A DNA stretch of 64,000 nt from Leptodactylus fallax (GCA_947044405.1 CAMRHE010000156.1:3969001-4033000); one strand, 5' to 3'. Numbered from the stretch's first letter, positions 1 to 10,479 are shown. The notes: generated from the sequence alone by a model not told the origin. Program-made: numbers and translations.

Positions 1-490
1 GCTGTAGGCCCAGCAAGTAAGTAATGCACCTACATTTGGTATCTATGAAAACGGCATAAGTTGCTAAATATATTAGCAGGTGTGTTTCTCAAGTAGCACT
101 AACCAGAGTTTAAAAATAGTCACTTGAATTCACATATTTGGGAAAAAATGGCATTTTCAATTTTTTTCCACCAAATTCATGGAAATGTCTGGAAAAAAAC
201 AGTGGTCCAATATCTTTTATATGTCCTTTATTGAATACCTTGGGAGATCTAAATTATTGAATGGAGTCATTTGAGGGTGTTCATACTGTTTTGGGCCTTC
301 ACATCACCTGTAATGATAGTATGGTTCCAGCAAACCTGTGGAAAATTTGGTTTCCGGAAGCCAGTTTGCACACCATTCATTGCAGGTTCTGCGGTAGGCC
401 CACATAATGGAGAAAATACTCAAATGTGGTATCTATACAAACAGCAGAAATAAGAAATATATATTTTAGAATATATGTATTTATTATCAT
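1..490. repeat. Interspersed AT-rich repeat with internal duplication
   Basis: A phrase around 1-75 (TTTGGTATCTATGAAAACGG followed by an AAATATATT stretch) recurs in diverged form at about 392-462. Another part (58-110) reappears almost unchanged at 3975-4030 beyond the Penelope element. This points to a repeat family with internal repeats. I do not recognise the family. The 60-residue reading frame at 271-453 lies inside it and has no recognisable domain, so I do not call it a gene. Nothing else is seen up to 979. Confidence 0.5.
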
Positions 491-979
491 TTATTTTTTG
501 AGGTTATCATGTGTATAAATGTAGGAAAAAGCATTTTTTTAAACGTTTTTTGCCCTTTTCTATATTTTTGTAAAAAGTAAAATATATTGCTTATTTTGTT
601 ATAAAATGTGAAAGCCCATTATGTTCCGAGAAAAAGGAGACCAAATACATGTAGGTTGGCACAGTAATAGAAAAGCAATTTTCAGTTGAACTGGAACATG
701 GCTAAAACTTGAAAATGTGCCTGGTCTGGTAGGCGGGTAAAGCATTTGGTATGGAAGTGGTGAAATAAATTAAGATACTGGTGAAAGACCCCGCATTGCA
801 ACGGAGGATATTCATACTTCACAGCTCATCAAATAATTGAACAAAATCTTTTAGAACATCTTCAGTAAAGAGCCCTAAAAAACACTGTTACTCAACTTAA
901 ATGCTTCCAGCAGCCTCTATCTGTCGGTGGTTGCAGCTCACCAATTATGTCAAACTGTTAAGCAAGTGGATGTCTCCTC

Positions 980-991
980 TGCTTCAGCATT
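980..991. repeat. PLE target-site duplication, left
   Basis: TGCTTCAGCATT here is repeated exactly at 3519-3530 on the other side of the Penelope-like element. One further base (C) also matches on each side, so the duplication is 12 or 13 bp. Confidence 0.85.
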
Positions 992-1193
992 AGTAGTATA
1001 ATGTTGTACCGTGTTAGCCATTGAAAGTAGTGGAAGAGTGAAGAAATCAGGCGATACCTTTTAGAGGCTAACTGAGTATATTTATAAGTAAGCTTTCAGG
1101 AGTACTCGCTCCCTTCATCAGACATGGTGTGATACAAGAACTGAAAATTAACAGATTTTTATACACATGGTTTTCAAAGCATTTTAGAGTCCT
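992..1193 (-). repeat. PLE-1 left terminal repeat (inverted copy) with leader
   Basis: Positions 1030-1193 are the reverse complement of 3355-3518 with few mismatches. Positions 992-1029 form an extra leader that is also present at the start of the 186-bp insertion at 11987. PLEs are known to carry terminal repeats in direct or inverted arrangement with such a short extension. Confidence 0.85.
1094..1121 (-). ncRNA. Hammerhead ribozyme motif in left PLE-1 terminus
   Basis: Read on the minus strand, the conserved box CTGATGA (1121-1115) is followed by a short hairpin (GGAG, loop CGAGTA, CTCC) and the second box GAAA (1097-1094). Minimal hammerhead ribozymes of this layout are known from PLE terminal repeats. 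The motif is seen directly. Cleavage activity is inferred, and the very short third helix is typical of forms that act weakly or as dimers. Confidence 0.72.
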
Positions 1194-1385
1194 ACCAAAA
1201 AATCTACCTGGACCCCACGCCCTGGAGCTAATGCAGCACTGGATAAATATATTGACTGTTTCAGAAGCAAAGTAAAATCAGAAATCCTGGAGAAACAAAA
1301 GAAACAGGCGCATAATCTAACCCTGCAGGAACAGAAGGCTATTACATCACTGAAAGAAAATCAGGATATAATAATAAAACAAAGG
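1191..1385 (+). pseudogene. PLE-1 protein, N-terminal segment in another frame
   Basis: The frame starting at 1191 reads a PLE-like segment with the motif STWTPRPGAN at its beginning and a basic, charged stretch after it. It continues toward the conserved 'IIIK' position before the RT core. There the frame changes: the usual KPADKGG-type motif is missing several bases near 1380, and reading resumes in the frame of 1402-3159. No start codon is obvious, because the sequence before 1191 belongs to the terminal repeat. It is the broken 5' part of the same gene. Confidence 0.72.
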
Positions 1386-1401
1386 GGGCGCAATAGTCAT
1401 A

Positions 1402-3159
1402 ATGAACACCTCAGGCTACATCCAGGAAGCAAACAGGCAACTGTCAAATCCCATCCATTACTCCAAACTTGGAAGTGATCCCACAGAGGCCTATATGAAA
1501 GAACTAAAGAGTATGATCAAGGAGTTTCCAGTCCAGATCCAGAATCAGGTAAAAGGACTTATCCCACAAGATCCCAGGCCGGGCTGCTTCTATATGCTCC
1601 CAAAGATACACAAAGATGGCAACCCTGGGAGGCCTATCATTTCTGGCATTGGGACACTGACAGAAAACATCTCAGGTTGGGAGGAAAATCTCCTAAAACC
1701 CCTTGTCAGGGATACTCCAAGCTATATCCAGGACACCACTGACCTTCTTAACAAACTGAATGCCCTGGGCCCTCTACCTGAGGGTACCATTTTGGCCACC
1801 ATGGATGTGGAATCCCTGTATACCAACATCCCCCACAAGGATGGAGTTGCAGCATGTCGGGTACACCTGGCAAAACAAAACCTCCCAACAGAACCAGTAA
1901 CGCAGCTCATACAATTCATCCTTAGCCACAACCATTTTACCTTTGGAGAGGATCTATATCTACAGCGAATGGGAACTTCAATGGGGACCAGATGTGCACC
2001 CCAATATGCAAATCTCTTTATGGCAGAAATGGAAGGAACATATTTATCAACATGCGCCACCAAACCTATGATTTACCTTCGTTATATCGATTATATCATT
2101 GTCATCTGGACTGCAGGTGAGGAGGCCCTACTTCAATTCCATAATGACTTCAATGACTTTCACCCGACCATCAACCTTAAACTTAGCTATTCAGAGAGTG
2201 AAATTCACTTTCTGGATACCACAATATACATTAAAGACCACCGGCTACTCACATCAATATACCACAAACCCACAGACAGAACGGCCTACCTGAGAAATGA
2301 CAGCTTCCACCCCAAGCACACAAGACAATCTATTATCTACAGCCAGGCTATACGATACAATCGTATTTGCTCCGACAAAACAGACCTGGACAAGCACCTC
2401 CTGGATCTGAGGATGAAATTTCTCAGATTGGGATACAAACCAAAAGTGACAGACAACCAATTAAACAAAGCAGCAGCCATTAACAGAGACAGTCTGCTCA
2501 CATATAGAGAGACCCAGAAAGATGCCCGAGTGTCCCTAGTTGTCACCTACAACCCACAGCTGGAGATCCTACGAAGGATTGCCAAGGAGCTCCAACCTGT
2601 GCTACATAGGGACAACAGACTCAAGGACATATTTCCAGTCCCCCCTCTCCTCTCCTTTCGACAACCACCAAACCTGAGGCGCATTATCGTCCGGAGTGCT
2701 CTGAAGGCCCCAACTGAAAATGGCACTTCACCTTGCCTACATAAAAGTTGCATGACCTGCAAGCACATCCACACCGCTGACAGTGTACCTATCCCACAGT
2801 CACAACAGGTGCACAGAATTAGGGGGACATTTTCCTGCAGGTCTTCCAATGTGGTGTACCTCATAATGTGTGTGCAATGTCCCACCACAGGCCTCTATGT
2901 GGGGGAAACAGGGCAGAGACTCAGTCAACGAATGAACTCACACAGATCCACCATTAATAACAGCAGAACAGATCTCCCAGTGGCCGCACATTTCTCCGGA
3001 GAAAACCACTCTATTGAAGATTTGCGGGTTGTGGTTTTAATGGGACATTTTAAGACACAGGAGAAAAGGAAAGAAATGGAGTACAAATTTATGCAAAAAT
3101 TTCAAACTCTGCAATTTGGACTTAATATTCATGCCAGCTTCATGTCACACTATGTTTGA
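1402..3159 (+). pseudogene. Penelope-like reverse transcriptase / GIY-YIG endonuclease (inactivated)
   Basis: A 585-residue open frame. The RT core covers about residues 50-350: YMLPKIHKDGNPGRPIISG near residue 64, motif A ATMDVESLYTNIPH near 132, GTSMGTRCAPQYANLF near 191, and motif C as RYIDYIIVIW near 227. In active PLE enzymes motif C reads YIDD. Here the codon at 2092-2094 is TAT, so the second catalytic aspartate is tyrosine. A Cys-rich linker (CLHKSCMTCKH) leads to a GIY-YIG nuclease from about residue 484, where YLI precedes LYVGET. Known role: target-primed reverse transcription with the nuclease cutting the target. The first ATG of the frame is internal to the ancestral protein. Confidence 0.9.
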
Positions 3160-3354
3160 ACCATGAACTGAACTCAATATTCATGCCAGCTTCAAATCAC
3201 ACTATGTATGACCTGTGAGGGACACAAATCACCACCTGATAGCAAACAGATAACAGCAAGAATTACTGATCCCTCCGTCATGCACCACAAGTTTCCAGAC
3301 TGTTTTTTTGACCTGTTGTAAATAACTTCTCTACTTAGATTGCAATTTTTTTTA

Positions 3355-3518
3355 AGGACTCTAAAATGCTTTGAAAACCATGTGTATAAAAATCTGTTAA
3401 TTTTCAGTTCTTGTATCACACCATGTCTGATGAAGGGAGCGAGTACTCCTGAAAGCTTACTTTTAAATATACTCAGTTAGCCTCTAAAAGGTATCGCCTG
3501 ATTTCTTCACTCTTCCAC
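3355..3518 (+). repeat. PLE-1 right terminal repeat
   Basis: Reverse complement of 1030-1193. It contains a second hammerhead motif and ends with TTCCAC directly before the duplicated target site. The same end sequence closes the insertion at 12172. Confidence 0.85.
3427..3454 (+). ncRNA. Hammerhead ribozyme motif in right PLE-1 terminus
   Basis: CTGATGA at 3427-3433, a hairpin GGAG-CGAGTA-CTCC, and GAAA at 3451-3454. It has the same orientation as the RT gene, so it would be present in the element transcript. Motif architecture is seen; self-cleavage is inferred. Confidence 0.75.
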
Positions 3519-3530
3519 TGCTTCAGCATT
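3519..3530. repeat. PLE target-site duplication, right
   Basis: Exact repeat of 980-991. Confidence 0.85.
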
Positions 3531-4200
3531 GTCATTGTCCCTTGGTGATTGATCAGGCCTGGTGACCTTTTTTAGGAGAGGTTACAAGAGATTCCTTGCA
3601 TGCAGATTAAGGCACATCATTGCCAGCCTACTTGTTCCTGTGTTACTAATGCTTGATCCAGACCTTGAACGTGGCTTTCCTCTTGGATTAAGCTCTGGTC
3701 TCTTCCTTTGGACGTCGATCCCTCCCTGCTATGACTCCTGACTATGGTTCTGTCTTACCATTGGACTTCCCGCATCCTATCCAATTTTAACTTTCTACAT
3801 TTTTTACTTTGTTTTAAGTACTTCGTTACAGCATTCTCCCTGGCAGTAGTGATTATTCTTGGCACTAGTGATAGGCGAACCTCTCAAGATTTGTTTCTTT
3901 TCGGGTTAGGGTAGTTGGGAACCAAGATTTGTTTCAGGTTGAACAACTTTGGTAAGAACCACACCTTAAATTGGCTTAAAACATAGTTGCTAAATATATT
4001 ATCAGGTGTGTTTCTCAAGTAGCACTAACTTTTAGGGCTCCTAGGAAACCATCTATCCAATTTCTAGCTCTCTAAGGCAAACACAGCTACAGCTATGTCA
4101 AAGTGAATGTGACATGTATGTCTATGAAAAAAACAAATGTTAAGTAGTGGATAAAAACTCTGACCTTAACCATACACTGTGCTGACTTATGCATTTTAAC
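3531..4200. other. No gene seen; hAT-type end fragment near 3868
   Basis: The stretch 3868-3965 (TAGTGATAGGCGAACCTCTC and following) resembles the reverse complement of 35920-35981, the end of a hAT-type repeat with a TAGAGATG-like terminus. No partner end was found nearby. The stretch 3975-4030 repeats 58-110. The remainder shows no coding signal. Confidence 0.45.
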
Positions 4201-4223
4201 ATTTAAAAACCAAACAAGCTTAC

Positions 4224-4808
4224 TTCACCTCTCTCATCTCTTCTCTCTCCAGTAACCCTAAACGACTCTTTGACACCTTTCACTCCCTCCTCACGCCAAA
4301 GGTGTGGGTACCTGTCACAGAACGGAGTGCTCAAGACATGGCCACGTACTTTAAAGATAAAATCGACAACATCCGTCAGGAAATAACCCATTCTCCAAGT
4401 GGCAGCAGTCCCCTTCTCTCCCTTGCTCCTCATTGTGAACTCTCATTATTTGACCTGGTAACAGAAGAAGAAGTCTCCCAGCTCCTTTCTTCTTCTCGCC
4501 CCACTACTTGCACAAGTGATCCTATCCCCTCACACCTGCTCCAGTCTCTGTCCCCTACTGTTACTGGAACGCTTGGTCTACTACCGCCTAATCCACTATT
4601 TCTCTGCTAACTCTCTTCTGGACCCCTTACAATCAGGTTTTTGTGCACTACACACTACAGAAACGGCCCTCACAAAGGTCTCCAACGATCTCTTGACAGC
4701 TAAATCTAAAGGGAACCATTCACTACTTATTCTTCTGACTCTCTCAGCAGCATTTGACACTGTAGACCACCAACTCCTCCTCACTATGCTCCACTCTATT
4801 GGCCTCAG
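4224..4808 (+). pseudogene. L2-type LINE ORF2 fragment, internally deleted
   Basis: Translation from 4224 gives KRLFDTFHSLL, then DMATYFKDKI, then the linker [16 protein letters not shown]. This is the region between endonuclease and RT of L2/CR1-group LINEs. The frame then jumps near 4570 to [18 protein letters not shown] and [14 protein letters not shown], which are RT motifs. The segment between is deleted. Motif A normally reads DLSAAFD and here reads TLSAAFD, so the catalytic aspartate is lost. A poly-T run at 4810-4829 interrupts the 3' side. This is a dead retrotransposon fragment of uncertain subfamily. Confidence 0.75.
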
Positions 4809-4830
4809 GAATTTTTTTTTTTTTTTTTTA

Positions 4831-5060
4831 GACACACATCACAGTTATACTGCAAAAATCAATGAGAAAGCAAGTAAAAAAGTAGCCTGTTTTGATGGCT
4901 TGTAAGTGCTACAGGTTTATTATTGTTATTTGGGAGACAAATTTGTAGTTGGTAGCCCAGTAGAAAAGTGATGTAGAATTGGCTTTTCAAAAGAAAGCCA
5001 CCAAAAATGATCCCATGATGGGAGCAGATGTGAAATCAAAATTGTTTTGTTTTTTTCTAT
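4831..5060. repeat. Interspersed repeat, copy 1 (pair at 49848-50060)
   Basis: It shares long stretches with 49848-50060, including AGCCTGTTT, GATGGCTTGT, GAAGAATTGGCTTTTC-like and CTACCAAAAAT-like segments, in the same order and strand. The family is not recognised. The second copy directly abuts a Tc1 element. Confidence 0.65.
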
Positions 5061-5117
5061 AGCAACACTGTGGCACCAACAGTAGGGCCCTATGGGAGAA
5101 GAGGGAACATAAAAAAT

Positions 5118-5303
5118 ACTGTTACTTACCTCTCCTGCGCTCCAGCAGGCTTTGGGCCTCCTTGGTGACGTCCCAGAGGTCACATGGGCCAGTCCAACGT
5201 CATTATGCGTTGCGACGCATGCCTGGCTCACATGACGTCTGGTCCAACATTGAAGAGGTAGCAGGGAGTGTGCCGGAGTCAAGGAGAGGTAAGTAACATT
5301 GTT
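5118..5303. repeat. Short element with inverted arms, possible MITE
   Basis: ACTGTTACTTACCTCTCC near 5118 is mirrored by GGAGAGGTAAGTAACA near 5284. Between the arms lies TTTGGGCCTCC-containing sequence. A relative with the same layout and a similar TTTTGGGCCTCC core lies at 35560-35760. The class is not determined. Confidence 0.5.
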
Positions 5304-5339
5304 TTTTATGTTTGTATACTTCCCTGGGTCTCCGATCAT

Positions 5340-5616
5340 TATACTCTGGGATCTGAAAAGATCCCAGAGTATAATAATTGTTCATGGGTGATCCACAATG
5401 GGGTATAATACTATGTGAAGGGGCCACTATGGGGCATAATACTGTGTGCAGGGGCCACTATGGGGCATAATAGTGTGTGCAGGGGCCACTTTGGGGCATA
5501 ATAGTGTGTGCAGGGGCCACTATGGGGCATAATAGTGTGTGCAGGAATGCGGTTTGTGCGGGGGGAGGCATGTCAAATGTTCACCTTGGGGCCAGCCATT
5601 TCTAGTTACGCCACTG
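5340..5616. mobile_element. hAT-type MITE, right part, with 31-bp minisatellite
   Basis: The end CTAGTTACGCCACTG (5602-5616) matches the terminus of the hAT-type element at 45635-46245. Inside, 5394-5545 holds about 4.5 units of a 31-bp tandem repeat (GGGGCCACTATGGGGCATAA and so on). The left end was not located with confidence. Confidence 0.55.
5394..5545. repeat. 31-bp minisatellite, ~4.5 units
   Basis: GGGGCCACTATGGGGCATAA recurs every 31 bp from 5420. Related units occur at 7801-7850, 45700-46050 (reverse orientation) and 47800-48540. Confidence 0.85.
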
Positions 5617-6062
5617 AGTCCAGTATAGGTACAGTCAATTTATGGCTGTGTTGTTATGGAAACCTGGTAAATTAAATGTGAACTTATATTGACTGATAAA
5701 CATCATATGACTGAATATTTAAGGACCTGCGAACTGCTACTGACTAATACAAGTCATAAATAGCTTGGTTGCTATGGAAACCTGGTGTAAAGCTGTGTGC
5801 CTGAGGAGACTAAGCACCTGCGAGCTTATATTGGCTGATAAGGTACATGTGACCGTGTGTATGGCAGTTGGAATATGAGTGAAAGACTTGCAGGCTTGTA
5901 TTGATAATGCAGGTCATTTTTTGGGAATACTGTATCTCAGGAACGGTACGTCCTAGAGAGCTGAGACCCGATGTACCTGTGTGCCAAATTTGGTGAGGAT
6001 CGGTCCAGTTGTTTGGTCACGCATAAAGAACAGACAGACAGACAGAAACTCATTTTTATATA
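5617..6062. repeat. Interspersed repeat with tandem ~120-bp modules
   Basis: TATGGAAACCTGGT occurs twice (about 5655 and 5775), each time followed by related text about a two-pole 'CTGCGA...ATATTG' segment, giving two to three diverged modules. The end, with a CAGACAGACAGA tract and ATTTTTATATATA, resembles the 3' tail of a retroposon. I do not recognise the family. Confidence 0.45.
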
Positions 6063-6456
6063 TACAGTGCCTTGCGAAAGTATTCGGCCCCCTTGAACTT
6101 TTCAACCTTTTGTCACATTTCAGGCTTCAAACATAAAGATATAAAATTTTAATTTTTTGGTGAAGAATCAACAACAAGTGGGACACAATTGTGAAGTGGA
6201 ACGAAATTTATTGGTTATTTTAAACTTTTGTAAAAAATAAAAAACTGAAAAGTAGGGCGTGCAATATTATTCGGCCCCTTTACTTTCAGTGCAGCAACCT
6301 CACTCCAAAAGTTCAGTGAGGATCTCTGAATGATCCAATGTTGTCCTAAATGACTGATGATTATAAATATAATGCACCTGTGTATAATCAAGTCTCCGTA
6401 TAAATGCACCTGCTCTGTGATAGTCTCAGGGTTCTATTTAAAGTGCAGAGAGCATC

Positions 6457-6643
6457 ATGAAGACCAAGGAACACAACAGGCAAGTCCATGATACTGTTGT
6501 GGAGAAGTTTAAAGCCGGATTTGGATACAAAAAGATTTCCCAAACTTTAAACATCCCAAGGAGCACTGTGCAAGTGATCAAATTGAAATGGAAGGAGTAT
6601 CAGACCACTGCAAATCTACCAAGACCCAGCCGTCCCTCTAAAC
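6457..6643 (+). pseudogene. Tc1 transposase A, N-terminal part (split gene)
   Basis: It starts at ATG 6457 with MKTKEHNRQVHDTVVEKF, a helix-turn-helix DNA-binding region of Tc1 type: GYKKISQTLNIPRSTVQVIK is the recognition part. The frame runs without a stop to 6643, where a hAT element follows directly. The same codon phase continues at 7954. If the inserted element and one copy of the target duplication are ignored, the total is 339 residues, the usual length for the family. The window shows no other disabling change in either part. Confidence 0.88.
6636..6643. repeat. hAT target-site duplication, left
   Basis: CTCTAAAC, repeated exactly at 7946-7953. Confidence 0.92.
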
Positions 6644-7945
6644 CAGGGGTCGGCAACCCCCGGCACCGCGTGCCAAGAGTGGCACGCGAGGCATATTTCT
6701 CTGGCACGGGCAACAGAGTCCTCACCCAGATATGTGACTGATCCTATTAAAATTTCATAAGCGCCGGGTGCTGCCTGAAGATGGATGTGGCAGCACCCGG
6801 CGTCTGCACAGTCTATGTACAGTAGTAAAGCCGTTAATTGCCGGCTTCACTACTGTATCTGAGTGAATTGCTCAGGATTGGTTAAAGCTATAAAGAAACA
6901 CTTGGATTCATTTTAAAGATGAGAATTTCATCTTTAAAATGATACCAAGATCACCATGATTGTCCTTACACATCCTGAGTGATTAGCTGGTGAAAACGAT
7001 GTTCGGCATTGAAATCCCAATGCCGATCTCAATTCCCGACATCGTTTTAACAGTGAATCTCTCTGAATCTGTAATGTCTATAATGGCAATCTTGGTATCT
7101 TTTTAAAGTTGAGATTCTCATCTTTAAAATGAATCTAGTTGCATCTTTGTGGCTCTAACAGTTCCTTAGAAATGGGGCTCTAAATATGTCCCCCCCACCT
7201 CCTGCCTCAGGCAGCATCTTAGAGCTAAGGAAGGAGGGGGAGGAGGAGCTGCAGAGACAATTATAACTCATCATTGTCTGTGCATAAGCTAGAGATGACC
7301 CCAGGGGGGGTAGCAGAGACTTCTGTCAATGTTATCCCCTCTCCTATCAATAAGAGAGCATACTGTACTTTTGCTCTCTGATTGTCACATACAGGAATAA
7401 TGTAATACCCCTCTGAGCCTAATCACAGGGGTATTCTTATGTAATACCCCTCTGAACCTAACCAGGAAGTTTATTGTCGTTGTGACCCAGATGTTTACCA
7501 TCGTCCAGGTCGCAGCGCCAAAAGTGTCGCATCAAACACTTACACAACACATGCACAAAGTCACTAATAAAATTTACATTTTTTCACTGTCCCTGTCCTG
7601 TCCATACCTGATCTTTATAGAGTAAATTACGCCGCCCGCCTCTCTAGTGATATCCGTTACACGCTAAAATAATAGCAATAGCAATTATCACTAGCGATGA
7701 ACGTATAAAACATTTCTGACAAACGGAAGTTCCGTCAGTCAGATAATACATTTTTACCCATTAAATGTGTATAAAATACTAGTTTTTGGCAGTTTTCAGA
7801 TACTGTGTGCAGGGGCCGCTATGGGGCATAATACCGTGTGCAGGGGTCATCAAACTTACAATTATTGACCGGCACTCCGAATACCTCAACTTTGATTTCT
7901 TTAATCGAAATCGGCACGCCGAACAAAAAAGGTTGCCTACCCCTG
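6644..7945. mobile_element. Non-autonomous hAT element inside Tc1 transposase
   Basis: The ends are CAGGGGTCGGCAACC and GGTTGCCTACCCCTG, flanked by the 8-bp duplication CTCTAAAC, the hAT signature. It is 1302 bp long and has no transposase coding. Inside are a GC-rich subterminal part with GGCACGCG-type motifs, a region around 6900-7130 with inverted ATTTTAAAGATGAGAAT-like segments, and two degenerate units of the 31-bp minisatellite near 7801-7850. Confidence 0.92.
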
Positions 7946-7953
7946 CTCTAAAC
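7946..7953. repeat. hAT target-site duplication, right
   Basis: Exact copy of 6636-6643. Confidence 0.92.
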
Positions 7954-8786
7954 TTTCATCTCAAACAAGGAGAAGACTGATCAGAGATGCTGCCAAGAGG
8001 TCCATGATCACTCTGGATGAACTGCAGAGATCTACAGCTGAGGTGGGAGGGTCTGTCCATAGGACAACAATCAGTCATACACTGCACAAATCTGGCCTTT
8101 ATGGAAGAGTGGCAAGAAGAAAGCCATTTCTCAAAGATATCCATAAAAATTCTTCTATAAAGTTTGCCACAAGCCACCTGGGAGACACACCAAACATGTG
8201 GAAGAAGGTGCTCTGGTCAGATGAAACCAAAATCAAACTTTTTGGCCACAATGCAAAACGATATGTTTGGCATAAAAGCAACACAGCTCATCACCCTGAA
8301 CACACCATCCCCACTGTCAAACATGGTGGTGGAAGCATCATGGTTTGGGCCTGCTTTTCTTCAGCAGGGACAACGAAGATGGTTAAAATTGATGGGAAGA
8401 TGGATGGAGTCAAATACAGGACCATTCTGGAAGAAAACCTGTTGGAGTCTGCAAAAGACCTGAGACTGGGACGGAGATTTATCTTCCAACAAGACAATGA
8501 TCCCATACATAAAGCAAAATCTACAATGGAATGGTTCACAAATAAACGTATCCAGGTGTTAGAATGGCCAAGTCAAAGTCCAGACCTGAATCCAATCGAG
8601 AATCTGTGGAAAGAGCAGAAAACTGCTGTTCACAAACGCTCTCCATCCAACCTCACTGAGCTCGATCTGTTTTTCAAGGAAGAATGGGCAAGAATTTCAG
8701 TCTCTCGATGTGCAAAACTAATAGAGACATACCCCAAGCGACTTGCAGCTGTAATCGCAGCAAAAGGTGGTGCTACAAAGTATTAA
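7954..8786 (+). pseudogene. Tc1 transposase A, catalytic part (split gene)
   Basis: Continues the frame of 6457-6643 after the hAT insertion, through RRRLIRDAAKRS, the second helix-turn-helix region and the arginine-rich GLYGRVARRKPFL. The catalytic triad is complete: D in LWSDETKIKLFG, D in FQQDNDP and E in NPIENLW, with 34 residues between the last two (DD34E). It ends at TAA 8784-8786 after KGGATKY, the usual Tc1 C-terminus. The role would be cut-and-paste transposition at TA sites in the nucleus. As it stands the gene is disrupted. Confidence 0.9.
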
Positions 8787-9019
8787 CTTAAGGGGGCCGA
8801 ATAATTTGGCACGCCCCACTTTTCAGTTTTTTATTTTATACAAAAGTTTAAAATATCCTATTAATTTCGTTCCACTTCACGATTGTGTCCCACTTGTTGT
8901 TGATTCTTCACCAAAAAATTAAAATTTTATATCCTTATGTTTGAAGCCTGAAAAGTGGCAAAAGGTTGAAAAGTTCAAGGGGGCCGAATACTTTCGCAAG
9001 GCACTGTATTTGGGGTATG

Positions 9020-10440
9020 TATGAATTCCTCACATATTGCAGTTTTTTGGAAAGTACATTATGTTTGCAGAAAGGGATTTCTTGAGCATGCTTGATCTAT
9101 CCATTCTTCTAGCCTGGTTGTACACTTTTTTTATGGCTCGACTGGAATAATTTTTCTTTTGTAATCTTAATTTCAGATTAAGTGCTTGTTTTTTAAAGTC
9201 CAGAAAGTCAGAGCTGTTCCTCCTGTCTTAAAAATTCCCCTTTGGGGATTCCCCTGATAGTTCTTGGCAAGTGGGACTTTTAGCATCAAGCAGTCCATTA
9301 GTGGCAGTTTCCTTTCTATAGAGTTCAGTTCCAATATTTCCTTGTACATCAGTTTTGATCAAAATATCTATAAATGGAGCTTGAGTTTTACTATATAGTA
9401 GAGTCAGTTTAATGTTGTACAAATTTGTATTAAGTATTTGGATCAGTTCTGGCTCAATTCCACTCCATATAAACACAATGTCATCAATGTAACGACGCCA
9501 TATGCTGACATATTGTGTATATTCAGCATAGGTGCCACCAAAGACAACCACCTCTTCCCACCACCCAAGGAACAGATTAGTGAAGGTGGGCGCACAGGTC
9601 GTACTCATCACAGTTCCTTGGTTCTGTAGGAAGAAGCTCTGAGTATGAATTGAAATCCTGGTGCCTCCTCAGAAAATACTCCACACCCCAAGTCATGACC
9701 AATTCTTGTATATAAGCTCTCTATGTCGCAGGTAAAGAGCAGTTCACCTGGGGCTAGGTTGAAATTGTCAAGGTTGTTAGGTATCTGCATGGTATCCCTA
9801 GTGTATGATGGTAAATCATATACTAGGCCTCGCAGTTCATGATCGAGCCATTTACTGCAATTTTCAGTCAGACACCCCAGGTCTGACACTATTGGTCGAC
9901 CAGGTGGTTGTTCATGATTTTTATAAAGCTTGGGTAGCAAATAAAATGTTGTGACCTTGGAATGCCTTATTGTAAAGAACTCACTGTTTGGATATGGCTC
10001 TGTCGGTGAAACCTGCTGTAATCATATCATCATATTCTTGCAAAAATTGTTGAGTGGGATCACCCACAGTATCTTGCAACAGTCTTTATTATGTAGTTGT
10101 CTCTTGGCCTCCTTGACATACATTTCATGAGGCCAAATGACAACATTTCCACTTTTATCAGAGTTTTTAAAAACAAAGTCATCCTATTCTATGAGGGACT
10201 TAAGTGCTATAATCTCTGACAGATGTTGCTGTAGTCTACATTCTCACAAAGCTTTAACATATCCAAGGTGACCATGTCCACAAATACTTTTACATGACGG
10301 CATATGTCAAGAGAAGGCGTGTTAGTTGCTTTGGGTTTCGGTTTTTATGCAGTATACTTATTTCTACTTTTCTGTGGAGACTCAAAGATTTCACATTTGG
10401 TACAGACAGTCTCTAAGGTTTCGATAATAATTCTAATTAT
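9020..10440 (-). pseudogene. Penelope-like element PLE-2, RT region
   Basis: Read on the minus strand, pieces in order are: DKSGNVVIWPHEMYVKEAKR (near 10170), LPKLYKNHEQPPGRPIVSDL (9940-9880), motif A FTCDIESLYTRI (near 9730), then after a frame change TTCAPTFTNLFLGWWEE and motif C RRYIDDIVFIW (near 9500) with both aspartates kept. The frame goes on through a thumb-like segment to about 9020, where Tc1 element A begins, so the GIY-YIG part is missing. Several stops and frameshifts are present. It is a different subfamily from PLE-1. Confidence 0.82.
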
Positions 10441-10479
10441 TAACACTCCTTGTAAACTGGTGGTAGCTACCAGGCAGCT

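Larger units (their letters stand above)
992..3518 (+). mobile_element. Penelope-like element (PLE-1) bounded by TSDs
   Basis: A 2.5-kb retroelement with a 12-13 bp target-site duplication on both sides. Its ends are inverted copies of each other (1030-1193 against 3355-3518), plus a 38-bp leader (992-1029) found only on the left. The interior encodes a Penelope-type reverse transcriptase and a GIY-YIG endonuclease. The protein-coding part begins directly after the left terminal repeat, so the usual long N-terminal region is missing. The coding frame is broken by a frameshift near 1380 and by a catalytic-site substitution. The copy is therefore a dead but structurally well preserved insertion. 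Confidence 0.88.
6065..9006 (+). mobile_element. Tc1 element A, interrupted by a hAT insertion
   Basis: The termini begin CAGTGCCTTGCGAAAGTATT and are flanked by TA at 6063-6064 and 9007-9008, as expected for Tc1/mariner insertion. The terminal inverted repeats are about 215 bp (6065-6281 and 8792-9006). Without the 1302-bp hAT insertion and its duplicated 8 bp, the element would be about 1.63 kb, the normal Tc1 size. Its right flank is the PLE-2 fragment. Its left flank is a different repeat. Confidence 0.93.
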
